Below are positions 50,752-59,579 of a stretch of 64,000 nt of DNA, piece after piece. Origin of the DNA: Haloferax marinisediminis (lineage in GTDB: Archaea; Halobacteriota; Halobacteria; Halobacteriales; Haloferacaceae). A program made the position numbers and the translations under genes. The stretch spans positions 2,294,001 through 2,358,000 of the forward strand of contig NZ_WKJP01000001.1 of assembly GCF_009674585.1 (NCBI RefSeq). Direction: 5' to 3'. The notes beneath the pieces were generated by a model. It searched no databases. It saw only the letters and a program-made list of their open reading frames with translations, and had not been told where the DNA came from. Each line of letters starts with the position of its first letter. Within the stretch, counting starts at the first letter, position 1.

Positions 50752-51921
50752 TCAGTTGTCGCTCGAATCGTAGCCGAGGGCGGCGGCCGTGTCGAGCAGG
50801 CCACTCCCCTGTTGATTCGACGCGAGTCCGATATCCTCTGCCGTGTTCTTGAGCCGCGAGCGAGCTTCGCTGTTCGTGTAGCCGTTGGCCATCAACTGCC
50901 CGGCGGCACCGGCGACGTGCGGCGTCGCCATCGACGTGCCCGAGAAGGTGTCGTAGCCGCCGGGAACCGTGGAGTAGATGTCCGTCCCGGGCGCGATGAT
51001 TTCGACCTCGGGCCCCGTCGAGGAGAACCCAGACAGCGAGTCGTCGCTCGCCGAGGAGGACACCGCCATACACTCGCTGTACGCGGCGGGGTACCCCACA
51101 CAGTCCGTACACGGCCCGGAGTTGCCTGCCGCGGCGACGAGGAAGACGCCACGGTCGTCAGCGTACGTACAGGCATCTTTCACGGTCTGCGACCCTGACG
51201 AGGCACCGAGACTCATCGACCCCACGTCCCACCCTTGGTCGGCGGTGTACTCGATTCCAGCGGCGATGTCGGAGAAGCTCCCTGAACCGCGCTTGTCGAG
51301 CACTTTCACCGCGTGGAGCGTCGCTTCGGTCGAGACGCCCTTGACGCCCTGACTGTTGTCGGCGGCGTTGGCGATACCCGCACAGTGGGTACCGTGGTCG
51401 TTGTCGTCGTCCCACGATTCCGCGTATTTCCCCCTCGACTTGACGAACGCCTTGCCTGCGCCGATGTTCGCCTGCAGGTCGGGGTGGTCCGAGTCGATTC
51501 CGGTGTCGAGGATGGCGATGTCGGCCCCCGCCCCGGTGTCACCGTTCGCGTGAGCGACTTCCGAGTCCGTGCGGTCGATGCCCCAGGTGAGCTGTTGGGC
51601 GAGCGCGTGCATCGTTCCATTCACCTCGACGTAGCGCACGTCGGGGCGGTTTCGCAGCCCTGCAATCGCGTTCTCGTTGACCTGGACCGTTACCGCATCG
51701 AAGTTGAACTCCCGGACAACCTCGTTCGCCTCGGCCAGCGCCGCGCGCTTGCCGCTTGCGTCGCTGTAGCCCACGTTGACCTCGATGACCCCCGGTTTCC
51801 CTGACGCCATTCCAGCGAGGCCGGTCGTCGCGACGGCCGCGCCGGCCGCCTTCAGTACGTCACGTCGTGTCTTTCCGCCACGGTATACCATGACGAACGT
51901 GAAAGTGTGCCATACTGTCAT
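50752..51921 (-). CDS. Tat-exported subtilisin-like serine protease (S8)
   Basis: The 389-residue halolysin-like protease has a Tat signal KTRRDVLKAAGAAVATTGLAG (residues about 17-37). An I9-type propeptide follows, then the catalytic triad in AILDTGIDSDH (Asp), DHGTHCAGI (His) and FSGTSMATPHVAGAA (Ser). There is no long C-terminal extension as in classical halolysins. The ATG at 51921 fits TTTAAA at 51947-51942 for a leaderless start; 51891 is an alternative. A BsuPI-domain protein follows. Confidence 0.9.
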   Translation of the reverse strand: MTVWHTFTFVMVYRGGKTRRDVLKAAGAAVATTGLAGMASGKPGVIEVNVGYSDASGKRAALAEANEVVREFNFDAVTVQVNENAIAGLRNRPDVRYVEVNGTMHALAQQLTWGIDRTDSEVAHANGDTGAGADIAILDTGIDSDHPDLQANIGAGKAFVKSRGKYAESWDDDNDHGTHCAGIANAADNSQGVKGVSTEATLHAVKVLDKRGSGSFSDIAAGIEYTADQGWDVGSMSLGASSGSQTVKDACTYADDRGVFLVAAAGNSGPCTDCVGYPAAYSECMAVSSSASDDSLSGFSSTGPEVEIIAPGTDIYSTVPGGYDTFSGTSMATPHVAGAAGQLMANGYTNSEARSRLKNTAEDIGLASNQQGSGLLDTAAALGYDSSDN

Positions 51922-52073
51922 AATTCTAATGGCAGAATGTTTAAATCAAGACTGAAAAGTAGAGCTAGTATATACTATCAATCATCGAACTAGATGCGGA
52001 CTGTATCGCAAGACTCGTCGCGCTACTGGCCGAGAGCGAGGACTCTTTCTACCATCGATTCGTACCCTGATTC

Positions 52074-52820
52074 GTGCAGGTCGTCGGCTACGATACCGGG
52101 ACGCCCGCCCTCTTTGTCAGTACGAGCGACGGCCTCGATTCGGTCGACCTCGAACCCGGAACCGAACTCGACTATCGACTCGAAAACCGCCACTGCGCCG
52201 GCACGATACACGACGACACCCACCTCTCGTGCCTCAACGAGCGTGCGCCCTACTGCGACGACCACCGGAGTACGTGGGTCTGTGCGAAGTGCACGGGGAC
52301 GTGTCTCAAAGACGAGATGGACTGTTACGAAGACCACGCCGTCTATCTCGCCGCGTTCGCTCCCAACACGTTCAAAGTCGGCGTCACCCGCCTCTGGCGA
52401 CTCGAAACACGCCTCCGTGAGCAGGGAGCAGACCGTGCGGCACACGTTCGGACCTTCTCTGACGGCCGCGTCGCCCGCGAGTACGAAGCAGAACTCGCAC
52501 AGACGCTCGTCGACCGGGTCCGCGTGCCGACCAAGATTTCGGGCTTCGGTCGCGACGTAGACGAAACGGCGTGGAACGAACTGCTCGCCGACTTCGACCC
52601 CATCGACACGTTCGAGTTCGACTACGGATTCGACCTCACCGACGCACCGCTCGCCGAGACCATCGCGACGGGGACGGTTCGCGGCAGCAAAGGTCGCGTG
52701 CTCGTCATCGACAACGGAGGTACAACCTACGCCGTCGATATGCGGAATTTGGTCGGCTATGAACTCGAACGCGGCGGAACGGACCGAAACCTCCAGTCGA
52801 GCCTTGGCGCGTTCGGGTGA
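52074..52820 (+). CDS. DUF2797 family zinc-motif protein
   Basis: The 248-residue protein carries several Cys (LSCLNERAPYCDDH, WVCAKCTGTCLKDEMDCYE), then a GIY-YIG-like core (HAVYLAAFAPNTFKVGVTRLWRLETRLREQGADRA). DUF2797 function is unknown; nucleic-acid binding or cleavage is a guess from the fold. The start is the GTG at 52074 (MQVVGYD is the family N-terminus). The upstream TATATACTA (51967-51975) gives a leader of about 75 bases. Confidence 0.78.
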   Translation: MQVVGYDTGTPALFVSTSDGLDSVDLEPGTELDYRLENRHCAGTIHDDTHLSCLNERAPYCDDHRSTWVCAKCTGTCLKDEMDCYEDHAVYLAAFAPNTFKVGVTRLWRLETRLREQGADRAAHVRTFSDGRVAREYEAELAQTLVDRVRVPTKISGFGRDVDETAWNELLADFDPIDTFEFDYGFDLTDAPLAETIATGTVRGSKGRVLVIDNGGTTYAVDMRNLVGYELERGGTDRNLQSSLGAFG

Positions 52821-52899
52821 GGGCGGGCGGTTCGCACCTTCGACTGACGGCCTCTGAGAGACCGTCAGCACTTTCCGGATGGACGGCTAACCCGCGAGC

Positions 52900-53316
52900 A
52901 TGGCTGACGACGAACCCGCAGACGAGACGCAGGCACCCGACGACGGTGAAAACGGCGAAGAAGAGAAGTCGTTCCGCGAGCGGGTCGAAGAGATTCGAAA
53001 GCGGCGTGAGAAAGAGCGCGAAGAAGGCGAGCGACCGAGTCCCGAAGAGATGATGGGCGGTGGCCCTGGTATGGGCGGCGGCCCCGGTGGCATGGGCGGC
53101 GGTAACCCCTTCGCACAGATGATGAGCGGCATGATGGGCGGCGGTCCCAGCGGCCCTGGCGGCATGGGCGGCGGTCCCGGCGCGCAGCGCGAAGCAGACC
53201 AGGAAAGCGGCAACAACGAGGCCCTCGTGCGCGAAGTCCGACAACTCCGCGACGAAGTCCGTGACGTGAACCGCGAACTGCGCCGCATCGCCGACGCACT
53301 CGAAAACCGCGACTAA
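52900..53316 (+). CDS. Gly/Met/Pro-rich haloarchaeal protein with coiled-coil ends
   Basis: The 138-residue protein has an acidic start, then a charged helix (SFRERVEEIRKRREKEREEGERP), a central flexible tract of GGGPGMGGGP-type repeats with MM pairs (residues about 52-95), and a C-terminal coiled coil (LVREVRQLRDEVRDVNRELRRIADALE). It is probably an oligomeric scaffold, but no function is known. The opposite-strand ORF at 52,705 has no family resemblance. Confidence 0.6.
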   Translation: MADDEPADETQAPDDGENGEEEKSFRERVEEIRKRREKEREEGERPSPEEMMGGGPGMGGGPGGMGGGNPFAQMMSGMMGGGPSGPGGMGGGPGAQREADQESGNNEALVREVRQLRDEVRDVNRELRRIADALENRD

Positions 53317-53337
53317 CGCGGCTTCCCAGTCGGTCTT

Positions 53338-54444
53338 TTACTGACTCCCGAGTCGGTCGTAGAGCGCCGCGAGTCTGTCGACCGAGTGTTCGACGCTCAC
53401 CTCGTCGCGGCGTTCGAGACATCGCGCACTCAGTTCCTCGCGCTCTGCCAGCGCCTGCTCGATTCCACGTTTGAACCCGTCGAGGTCGCCCGACTCGTAG
53501 TGGTATCCCGTCCGGCCATCGACGACGGTGTCTTCCAGTGCCCCTTCGTTTACGCCGACGACCGGGGTCCCGCAGGCGTTGGCCTCTAACGCGACGAGGC
53601 CCTGCGTCTCGACCGGACTCGGGAAGCCGAACACGTCGAGCGACGAGTAGAACGCCGGTAGTTCCTCGCGGTCTAAGAAGCCAAGGAATCGTGCATCGAC
53701 GTCGAGGCCGGCAGCGAGTTCCTCTAACTCGTCACGGGCGGGGCCGTCACCACCCAACACGAGTGTCACGTCGAGGCCCGACGCGGCACGGATGAGTTCG
53801 TCGAGATTCTTCTCGTAGCCGTGTCGTCCGGTGTACCCGACGAGTGGGCCGTCTCCGAGGTCGTATCGCTGTCGGAACCCGTCGCCGTCGGCTGGCGCAA
53901 ACTGCTCGATGTCGATGCCGTTCGAGAGGACGACGATTTCGGCGTCGACACCGACTTCGCTGATGAGACGCCGCTTTGCGTCGTCGCTGGGGACGATGAC
54001 TGCGTCGGCACGGTCGAAGAACCACCGTTCGTAACGTTCGGCGGTTCGTTCGACACCGCGTTCGATGGCACCGACCGAACTGAGATACTCGGCGTACTCG
54101 CTCGTCGGCGTGTGGTAGGTTGCGACGAACGGTAGGTCGCGCCGGCGTGCGAGTCGAAGGCCTGCCAAGCCGAGGCCGAACGGTGTGTGGGCGTGGACGA
54201 GGTCGGCGTCTTCGACGGCGTCTGGGATGCGCGGGACGCCGACTCGCATGCCTTCGTAGAACGGGAACGGGAGGCTCCGAACGGGGAACTCACCCGACTC
54301 GGGCGTGTACTCGTCGTCTTTCGGGAAGACGACATCCATGCGGCCGCCGCGGCGGTGCCACCGCTCGCGCCACGTCTGAATCGTGTACGTGACGCCGTTG
54401 ACGGTCGGCAGGTACGTGTCGGTGAAGGCGGCGACCGACTGCAT
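53338..54444 (-). CDS. Glycosyltransferase family 4 protein
   Basis: The 368-residue GT-B protein begins FTDTYLPTVNGVTYTIQTWRERWHRRGG and has TYHTPTSEYAEYLSS, VPSDDAKRRLI, GYTGRHGYEKNLDELIRA and the donor-site motif PSPVETQGLVALEANACGTPVV (Glu-x7-Glu). It transfers a sugar from a nucleotide donor, probably to a lipid or a glycan. A second GT4 gene lies 96 bases upstream on the same strand; together they suggest glycolipid or S-layer glycan synthesis. Confidence 0.9.
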   Translation of the reverse strand: MQSVAAFTDTYLPTVNGVTYTIQTWRERWHRRGGRMDVVFPKDDEYTPESGEFPVRSLPFPFYEGMRVGVPRIPDAVEDADLVHAHTPFGLGLAGLRLARRRDLPFVATYHTPTSEYAEYLSSVGAIERGVERTAERYERWFFDRADAVIVPSDDAKRRLISEVGVDAEIVVLSNGIDIEQFAPADGDGFRQRYDLGDGPLVGYTGRHGYEKNLDELIRAASGLDVTLVLGGDGPARDELEELAAGLDVDARFLGFLDREELPAFYSSLDVFGFPSPVETQGLVALEANACGTPVVGVNEGALEDTVVDGRTGYHYESGDLDGFKRGIEQALAEREELSARCLERRDEVSVEHSVDRLAALYDRLGSQ

Positions 54445-54540
54445 AGCGGGTGCTGTGAGGCGAATGGGATAAACTGTTGTGACTTTCCGCTGGCGTGTGA
54501 GCCTGTCGCGAAGAACGGTCGAGTGCCGGCTGTCGTCGGC

Positions 54541-55602
54541 TCAGTTGGCGAGCGCGCCGGAGAGCACGTCTTCGTACGTCTCGACGAGTCGGTCGCCGAC
54601 GCGGTCGAGACTGTGTTCTGCGGCCGTCTGTTTCGCGTTCTCGCCGAGTCTGCGGCGGAGGTCGGCGTCTTGTCCGAGCAGTTCGAGCGCGCGACGGAAC
54701 TCTTCGTCGGTCGAACACTTCAGGCAGTCGTAGCCGTGGGTGTAGAACTCTTCGAACACGGGGATATCACGGAGGACGACGGCCTTTCCACAGGCCATCG
54801 CTTCGAGGACAGCGATGCCCTGATTCTCGTTCTTCGTGGGGAAGAGGTAGACGTCGCCTGCGCCGAACGCGCCGCGGATGTCGTCTATCCAGCCGGTGAA
54901 GGTGACGTTCTCCGGTGGGTTCTCGACCCAGTATTTGACTTTCTTCGAGGCGTGCGGTCCGGTGTCGTACGGGCCGAACCACGCGAAGTCGTAGTCGGTC
55001 TGTTTGGCGACTTCACAGAACGTCGTCAGTCCCTTTCGCTCGAAGACGTTGCCCACTGCGAAGACGGTCATCCCGTCGAGGTCGTACTTCTCTCGGTACT
55101 CGTCACGGAACGCTTCGAACCCGTCGAGTGACTCGGCATCGACCCCGTTCGAGATAGGGCGAATCGGCGCGTCGACTGGGTAGGATTCGAGGACCTGCTT
55201 TGTGTACTCGGAGGGACAGAGAACCACGTCTGCTTGCGAGTAGAACCACTTGAGGTACTTCCCGAGGGCCGGTGCGATGGCGGTCGACCCACGGAAACTC
55301 TCGGCGAAGTCCTCTCGGGTGACGTGCGAGTGGAGGACGAGGGGGATATCGTTTCGCTTCGCGTGTCTCGCGACGGCGACTGACCCCGGTCCGATGAGGT
55401 TGCAGTGGGCGACGTCGTAGTCGCGGAAGACGCAGTCGCCACGCGCGACGCTGGCAGCAGCAGAGAGCGGGGAGTCGGGCCACGGGGACGTGACGACGTC
55501 TACGTCGGTCGTCGCCAGTGCCGCCCGCTGTTGGTCGGTGGAGGTCCCGATACCGCTCCGTTCGAGTTGCGAGGCGAACTCGAGATAGTTCAGTACGCGC
55601 AC
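54541..55602 (-). CDS. Second glycosyltransferase family 4 protein
   Basis: The 353-residue GT4 protein starts at a GTG (RVLNYLEFASQLERSGIGTSTDQQR). It has PLVLHSHVTREDFAESF, LCPSEYTKQVLESYP, VGNVFERKGLTTFCE and the donor motif PTKNENQGIAVLEAMACGKAVVL. The longer frame to 55905 runs antisense into the RNase P gene and is unlikely. It pairs with the 53,338 gene; the acceptor is unknown. Confidence 0.88.
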   Translation of the reverse strand: MRVLNYLEFASQLERSGIGTSTDQQRAALATTDVDVVTSPWPDSPLSAAASVARGDCVFRDYDVAHCNLIGPGSVAVARHAKRNDIPLVLHSHVTREDFAESFRGSTAIAPALGKYLKWFYSQADVVLCPSEYTKQVLESYPVDAPIRPISNGVDAESLDGFEAFRDEYREKYDLDGMTVFAVGNVFERKGLTTFCEVAKQTDYDFAWFGPYDTGPHASKKVKYWVENPPENVTFTGWIDDIRGAFGAGDVYLFPTKNENQGIAVLEAMACGKAVVLRDIPVFEEFYTHGYDCLKCSTDEEFRRALELLGQDADLRRRLGENAKQTAAEHSLDRVGDRLVETYEDVLSGALAN

Positions 55603-55708
55603 GCTCGCCGTTTCTTCCGGACGGGATTTGACCCTACCGGCTTCGCGGTCACTCGGTTCGCTCCGATGGTTCGGAACGCCTATGTCTCGGCCACTCTCCC
55701 GACTTACC

Positions 55709-55984
55709 ATGAGCATCGCGGAGGAGCGAATCGACCGACTCCACCACCTGGCGCGCGAGGCGGCCTCCGACCGAGACCACGACCTAGCACGTGAGTACGT
55801 TCGCCTCGCACGTCGCGTCGCAGAGCGGAATCGCTGTGGCCTCCCGAAGGAGTTTCGGCGGTTCACCTGTGACGAGTGCGATGCGTATCTCATTCCGGGA
55901 GTCAACGCCCGCGTCCGGACGCAGTCAGGCGGCCACGTCGTCGTTCGGTGTGACTGCGGCGCGACGAAACGCTATCCGTACTGA
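55709..55984 (+). CDS. rnp4: Ribonuclease P protein subunit 4 (Rpr2/RPP21)
   Basis: The 91-residue protein has an N-terminal helical half (RIDRLHHLAREAASDRDHDLAREYVRLARRVAERNRCGLP) and a zinc ribbon (FTCDECDAYLIPGVNARVRTQ, VVRCDCGATKRYPY). These match archaeal Rpr2. It supports tRNA 5' maturation. The ATG at 55709 is the family start. A YhbY-type gene follows after 92 bases, which include a small CGTGGG/CCCACG hairpin. Confidence 0.92.
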   Translation: MSIAEERIDRLHHLAREAASDRDHDLAREYVRLARRVAERNRCGLPKEFRRFTCDECDAYLIPGVNARVRTQSGGHVVVRCDCGATKRYPY

Positions 55985-56076
55985 CGCCCCAAGTGCCGCT
56001 GTGCCGTGGGTGAAGCCCCCACGCAGCGCCCAAAGCCTTACTATTGAAGGGCCCTCGCACATAGTAGAGTCCACGC

Positions 56077-56325
56077 ATGAATACGCAGGACCTCCGAAAG
56101 CAAGCTCACGACCTCGACGTGACCGTCTGGGTCGGCAAAAGTGGCATCGAGGCAGTCGTCGGCGAACTGAACGACCAACTCGGCGAACGAAACCTCGTCA
56201 AGGCGAAGTTCCTCCGCGCCTCCCTCGGCGGAACGACCATCGACGAGGCAGCAGCAGACCTCGCAGAGCGAGTGAACGCTGAACTGATAGAGACACGGGG
56301 GAAAACGGCGGTTTTCCACAGATGA
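56077..56325 (+). CDS. YhbY/CRM-domain RNA-binding protein
   Basis: The 82-residue single-domain protein carries LRKQAHDLDVTVWVGKSGIEAVVGELNDQLGERNLVKAKFL. It has the YhbY/CRS1 fold with the conserved VGKSG loop. Related proteins bind pre-ribosomes. Its end overlaps the MscS start by four bases (ATGA). Confidence 0.9.
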   Translation: MNTQDLRKQAHDLDVTVWVGKSGIEAVVGELNDQLGERNLVKAKFLRASLGGTTIDEAAADLAERVNAELIETRGKTAVFHR

Positions 56326-57230
56326 ACCTGTTTGCACTTCCGCTCCAGCTACAGGGTGACGGTGGTGCGATTGGTCGAATCCTCGCACAGCAGAACATCC
56401 CGTACGCGGGTACGCTCGGTGCGATTCTTGGATTCATCGTCGGCTTCGCCGTCGTCTACATCGTCGGGAAAGCCGTGTTGTCGTCCATCCTCAGCCGCGT
56501 CCTCGACCGACGCGATGCGGGCGAACACGCCAAGAAACCGCTGATGAAGATTGTGTCGCTCATCGTGGCGTTCGTCGCACTCGGCGCTGGGTTCGCGCTC
56601 GCCGGACTCGGAAACATCCTGCAGTCGCTCGCCACCATCGGTGCGGCGGCCACACTCGCGATTGGGTTCGCACTGCAGGACGTCATCGCCAACTTCGTCG
56701 CGGGTATCTTCATCTTCACCGACAAGCCGTTCCGCATCAACGACTGGATCGAGTGGGACGGGAACTCCGGTGTCGTCGAAGACATCTCCTTCCGCGTGAC
56801 GCGCGTTCGGACGTTCGACAACGAGCTGCTCACCGTTCCGAACTCGCAACTCACTGACGGCGTCATCAAGAACCCCGTCGCGAAGGACAAACTCCGTCTG
56901 CAGGTGCCGTTCGGCATCGGCTACGACGACGACATCGAACTCGCCACCGACATCATCCTCGATGAAGCCGAAAAGCACGACGGCATCATGAAGGACCCCG
57001 CTCCGTCGGTTCGCCTGACGGAACTGGGTGATTCGTCGGTCACGCTCAAGTCGCGAATCTGGATTGCGGACCCCAGTCGCGCCGACTTCGTCAAGACGCG
57101 CGGCGAGTACGTGACGTCGGTGAAAGAGCGGTTCGACGAGGAAGGTATCGACATCCCGTACCCGAACCGGACGCTCAGTGGCGAACTATCCGTCGCAGGG
57201 ACCGACCGCGTCGTTCAGTCGAACGACTGA
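56322..57230 (+). CDS. Small-conductance mechanosensitive channel (MscS family)
   Basis: In the 302-residue protein three hydrophobic helices are followed by the pore-lining helix LGNILQSLATIGAAATLAIGFALQDVIANFVAGIFIF. The MscS beta domain follows (FRINDWIEWDGNSGVVEDISFRVTRVRTFDNELLTVPNSQL) with the alpha/beta C-terminus. It releases osmolytes on hypo-osmotic shock. It overlaps the YhbY gene by four bases. Confidence 0.93.
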   Translation: MNLFALPLQLQGDGGAIGRILAQQNIPYAGTLGAILGFIVGFAVVYIVGKAVLSSILSRVLDRRDAGEHAKKPLMKIVSLIVAFVALGAGFALAGLGNILQSLATIGAAATLAIGFALQDVIANFVAGIFIFTDKPFRINDWIEWDGNSGVVEDISFRVTRVRTFDNELLTVPNSQLTDGVIKNPVAKDKLRLQVPFGIGYDDDIELATDIILDEAEKHDGIMKDPAPSVRLTELGDSSVTLKSRIWIADPSRADFVKTRGEYVTSVKERFDEEGIDIPYPNRTLSGELSVAGTDRVVQSND

Positions 57231-57283
57231 GACGCCTCCGCGTCGACGTCTCGGCTATTCCATTTTTCTGGGTCGCAACCCGC

Positions 57284-58096
57284 TTAGAGCTCGATCCGCT
57301 CGACGAGTTGGTCTTCGGACCGCGTGTTGACAGCGACGATTCTGACGTGGTCTTCGAGGCCCGACCCGTCGAGTTTCGCCTTCAGGAGGTTGTCGACCTG
57401 GTAGACGCCTGCCGCGTTCACCATCTCGATTTCGACGAGGACAGGTCGGTCGTCGCCTTCTTTGAGCGCGACGTTGCTAATCGCCTGACTGGAGAGGGTG
57501 TTGATACCCCGCCCGCCTTTCTCGTAGGGGATACGTGACCGTCCGTGTTCCATGTCGAGGGCGTCGGCGACGCGGATGACGCCCGCTTCGAGCGTGAGTG
57601 GGTCCTCTTCTTTGTGGTGACAGAGGATGGCGTGGAGCACTTCGGCCTTGATTCGGACGCTGTCAGCGAGGTTGTAGAACTGTGGCAGGAACCGGTCGAG
57701 GATGTCTGATGCGAGTGGAATCGAGTAGTAGACGTGGTCGTCGCGGTGGACGACGTGACCGATGTCGTGTAACTGGGCCGCGAGCGCGATGATGACGGCC
57801 TCGTCCGCTTCGTCGAGGCCCTGGTCTGCAGCGCCGTTGAACTCGCACCCACCACGTTTGAGGAGGTCGTAGAGGCGGAGCGCGCGGTTGCGGACGATTT
57901 CGATGTGTTTGGGTCCGTGGTCGTTGTAGCCCTTGCGCGTCACTGCGTTCACGTTCTGCGCTTCGAGGAGCGTGGTTACTTCTTCGTCTTCGAGGAGGAC
58001 CGGGAGAATCTCGTTGAGTCTCTCGTCGGGGAACGCGTGGTCCGCATCGGGGTCGTAGACTCGACCACCGTTGGTAGACTCTTCAGAATTAGCCAT
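57284..58096 (-). CDS. HD-domain metal-dependent phosphohydrolase
   Basis: The 270-residue protein carries DHGPKHIEIVRNRALRLYDLLKRGG, ALAAQLHDIGHVVHRDDHVYYS (His-Asp) and VLHAILCHHKEEDPLTLEAGVIRVADALDMEHGRSRIP, which together form an HD phosphohydrolase core. The substrate could be a nucleotide or a signalling dinucleotide. A C-terminal beta domain (RPVLVEIEMVNAAGVYQVDNLLKAKL) is conserved in archaeal members. The N-terminal 20 residues are disordered. Confidence 0.85.
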   Translation of the reverse strand: MANSEESTNGGRVYDPDADHAFPDERLNEILPVLLEDEEVTTLLEAQNVNAVTRKGYNDHGPKHIEIVRNRALRLYDLLKRGGCEFNGAADQGLDEADEAVIIALAAQLHDIGHVVHRDDHVYYSIPLASDILDRFLPQFYNLADSVRIKAEVLHAILCHHKEEDPLTLEAGVIRVADALDMEHGRSRIPYEKGGRGINTLSSQAISNVALKEGDDRPVLVEIEMVNAAGVYQVDNLLKAKLDGSGLEDHVRIVAVNTRSEDQLVERIEL

Positions 58097-58168
58097 ACCC
58101 GAGATAGTTCTCGCAGGGAGAAAAAAGGATTGGCGCTCGTGGTGGCTAGACGCGTGTGGCGTAGCGAT

Positions 58169-58672
58169 TTACGCTGCTTCGGACGCCTCTTCGACCGTCT
58201 GGGACGCGGCCGCTTCGACGGCGGCGTAGTCGGGTTCGACGCCGGGGTCGTCGCTGACCCATTCGTAGGTGACCTCGCCGTCGGCGTCGACGACGAAGAC
58301 GGCGCGCTTTGCGACGTCGTAGACACCGAGGTCCGCGAAGTCCATCTCGATGCCGTACGCGTCGATGAGGTTGCGGTTGGTGTCGCTGATGAGGTCGAAG
58401 TTGAGGTCGTTCTTCTCGGCGAACTCAGAGAGCGTAAACGGCGTGTCGATGCTGATACCGTACACCGTCGCGCCGATGTCGTCGAAGTTGGCCATCTGGT
58501 CGCGGAAGGTGCACATCTCCGTGGTGCACACGCCCGTGAAGGCCGCGGGGAAGAACGCGAGGACGACCGGTGCGTCGTCGAGGTTCTCAGAGAGCGTGAA
58601 CGACTCGATGTCGCCGTCGATGTCCGTCTTCGGTGCCGTGAAGTCTGGAGCGGAGTCTCCGACAGATACCAT
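58169..58672 (-). CDS. Peroxiredoxin (Bcp/AhpC-like redoxin)
   Basis: The 167-residue protein has the peroxidatic Cys49 in FPAAFTGVCTTEMC and a second Cys54 four residues later, as in Bcp-type 1-Cys/atypical 2-Cys enzymes, then a redoxin fold ending RAVFVVDADGEVTYEWVSDDPG. It reduces hydrogen peroxide or organic peroxides. A 16-base perfect palindrome between its TATA box and ATG implies repressor control, as expected for an oxidative-stress gene. Confidence 0.93.
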   Translation of the reverse strand: MVSVGDSAPDFTAPKTDIDGDIESFTLSENLDDAPVVLAFFPAAFTGVCTTEMCTFRDQMANFDDIGATVYGISIDTPFTLSEFAEKNDLNFDLISDTNRNLIDAYGIEMDFADLGVYDVAKRAVFVVDADGEVTYEWVSDDPGVEPDYAAVEAAASQTVEEASEAA

Positions 58673-58675
58673 ACA

Positions 58676-58691
58676 ACCTCAATATTGAGGT
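58676..58691. promoter_or_regulatory. 16-base perfect palindrome (operator) before redoxin
   Basis: ACCTCAATATTGAGGT is fully self-complementary. On the minus strand it lies between CTATAAGG (58704-58697) and the redoxin ATG at 58672, over the expected transcription start. A repressor bound here would block polymerase. Confidence 0.65.
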
Positions 58692-58935
58692 CGTCACCTT
58701 ATAGTCACGGGAATTGGTACGACTGCCGGGCCACAGCACCCCGGCGACGGATGCGGGACGGATGACACGACGTGGTCGAATCGGGGGCAGTCACCGTTCT
58801 GATTCCCCCGAATTATGGCTGCAAAACGGCTGAAAAGACAATTCAGGACTGTTCAACTCGTCCGATAGTCATCTTTTGATGAAGCCGTAGAAGGCAAAAA
58901 GCCTATAATTGCCACTGGGTAACGCAGAAATAGCG

Positions 58936-59190
58936 ATGTTCGAGACTATCACCCCCTTGTTCCCGGGACTCCCAGGCGGGCCGGAGCTGCTCATCGTCCT
59001 CCTCGTGCTCGTCCTGCTGTTCGGCGCGAACAAGATTCCGAAGCTCGCGCGGTCCACTGGGCAGGCCATGGGCGAGTTCAAGCGCGGACGTAGCGAAATC
59101 GAAGAAGAGCTTTCAGAGATGCAAGGCGACGAAGACGACGACGACGAACTGGCCACGGAGACGAAGACGTCGGCCAAGGCGGAGAACTAA
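58936..59190 (+). CDS. tatA: Twin-arginine translocase subunit TatA
   Basis: The 84-residue protein has one membrane helix (PELLIVLLVLVLLFG), the Tat hinge ANKIPKLARSTGQAMGEFKRG and an acidic tail. This is the classic TatA/E plan. In haloarchaea the Tat route exports most secreted proteins, including the protease and the lipoprotein in this window. CTATAATT (58900-58907) precedes the ATG at leaderless distance. Confidence 0.93.
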   Translation: MFETITPLFPGLPGGPELLIVLLVLVLLFGANKIPKLARSTGQAMGEFKRGRSEIEEELSEMQGDEDDDDELATETKTSAKAEN

Positions 59191-59275
59191 CCGCAGCTCC
59201 ACTCTTACTTGCTTTCTCTCGGCCCACTGGGGTCGAACCACGCGATTTTTGTCGAACCAGAGAGAGTTCTCGACA

Positions 59276-59348
59276 GGGCGTGTGGCCTAGTGGACAGGGC
59301 GAGAGGTTCCTAACCTCTCGATCGCGGGTTCGAATCCCGTCACGCCCG
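59276..59348 (+). tRNA. tRNA-Arg (anticodon CCT)
   Basis: The acceptor stem GGGCGTG/CACGCCC is perfect. The anticodon arm AGAGG-TTCCTAA-CCTCT gives CCT, reading AGG. The T arm GCGGGTTCGAATCCCGT is canonical. There is no intron and no encoded CCA. Its 3' end is repeated downstream. Confidence 0.95.
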
Positions 59349-59388
59349 TCACCTTCTGCGAGCAGCAGCGAGCAGTAGTGACGGCACA

Positions 59389-59579
59389 GGGATTCGAATC
59401 AGGGAGCGAACGAAGTGAGCGACTGGGGTTCGAATCCCGTCACGCCCGCTGAACGAACGAAGAGAGTGAAGCGGGCGTTCCTGACTCCCACTCGCTTCGC
59501 TCGCGGGAGTCCCACCGCGCCCGTTCTGCGACGAGACGAGCAAAGCGAGTCTTGGCACGGTTCGAATCCTGTCGCGCCC
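59389..59579 (+). repeat. Partial copies of the tRNA-Arg 3' end (integration scar)
   Basis: The 23 bases GGGTTCGAATCCCGT-CACGCCCG of the tRNA (59326-59348) recur exactly at 59426-59448, 100 bases later. A 21-base copy with two changes is at 59559-59579, and a short core GGATTCGAATC at 59389-59399. tRNA 3' ends are integrase attachment sites, so this looks like nested att remnants. No integrase remains in the 265-base gap, and no gene is seen. Confidence 0.7.

Noticed and set aside
52705-53244. Minus-strand ORF rich in Ala/His/Thr opposite the Gly-rich gene
   Set aside because: It reads the repetitive GGC tract of the plus-strand gene backwards. The plus frame has acidic haloarchaeal composition and coiled-coil ends, the minus frame neither.
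54541-55905. Longer glycosyltransferase with about 100 extra N-terminal residues
   Set aside because: The extension is antisense to rnp4 and has no glycosyltransferase residues; the GTG at 55602 starts the conserved fold.
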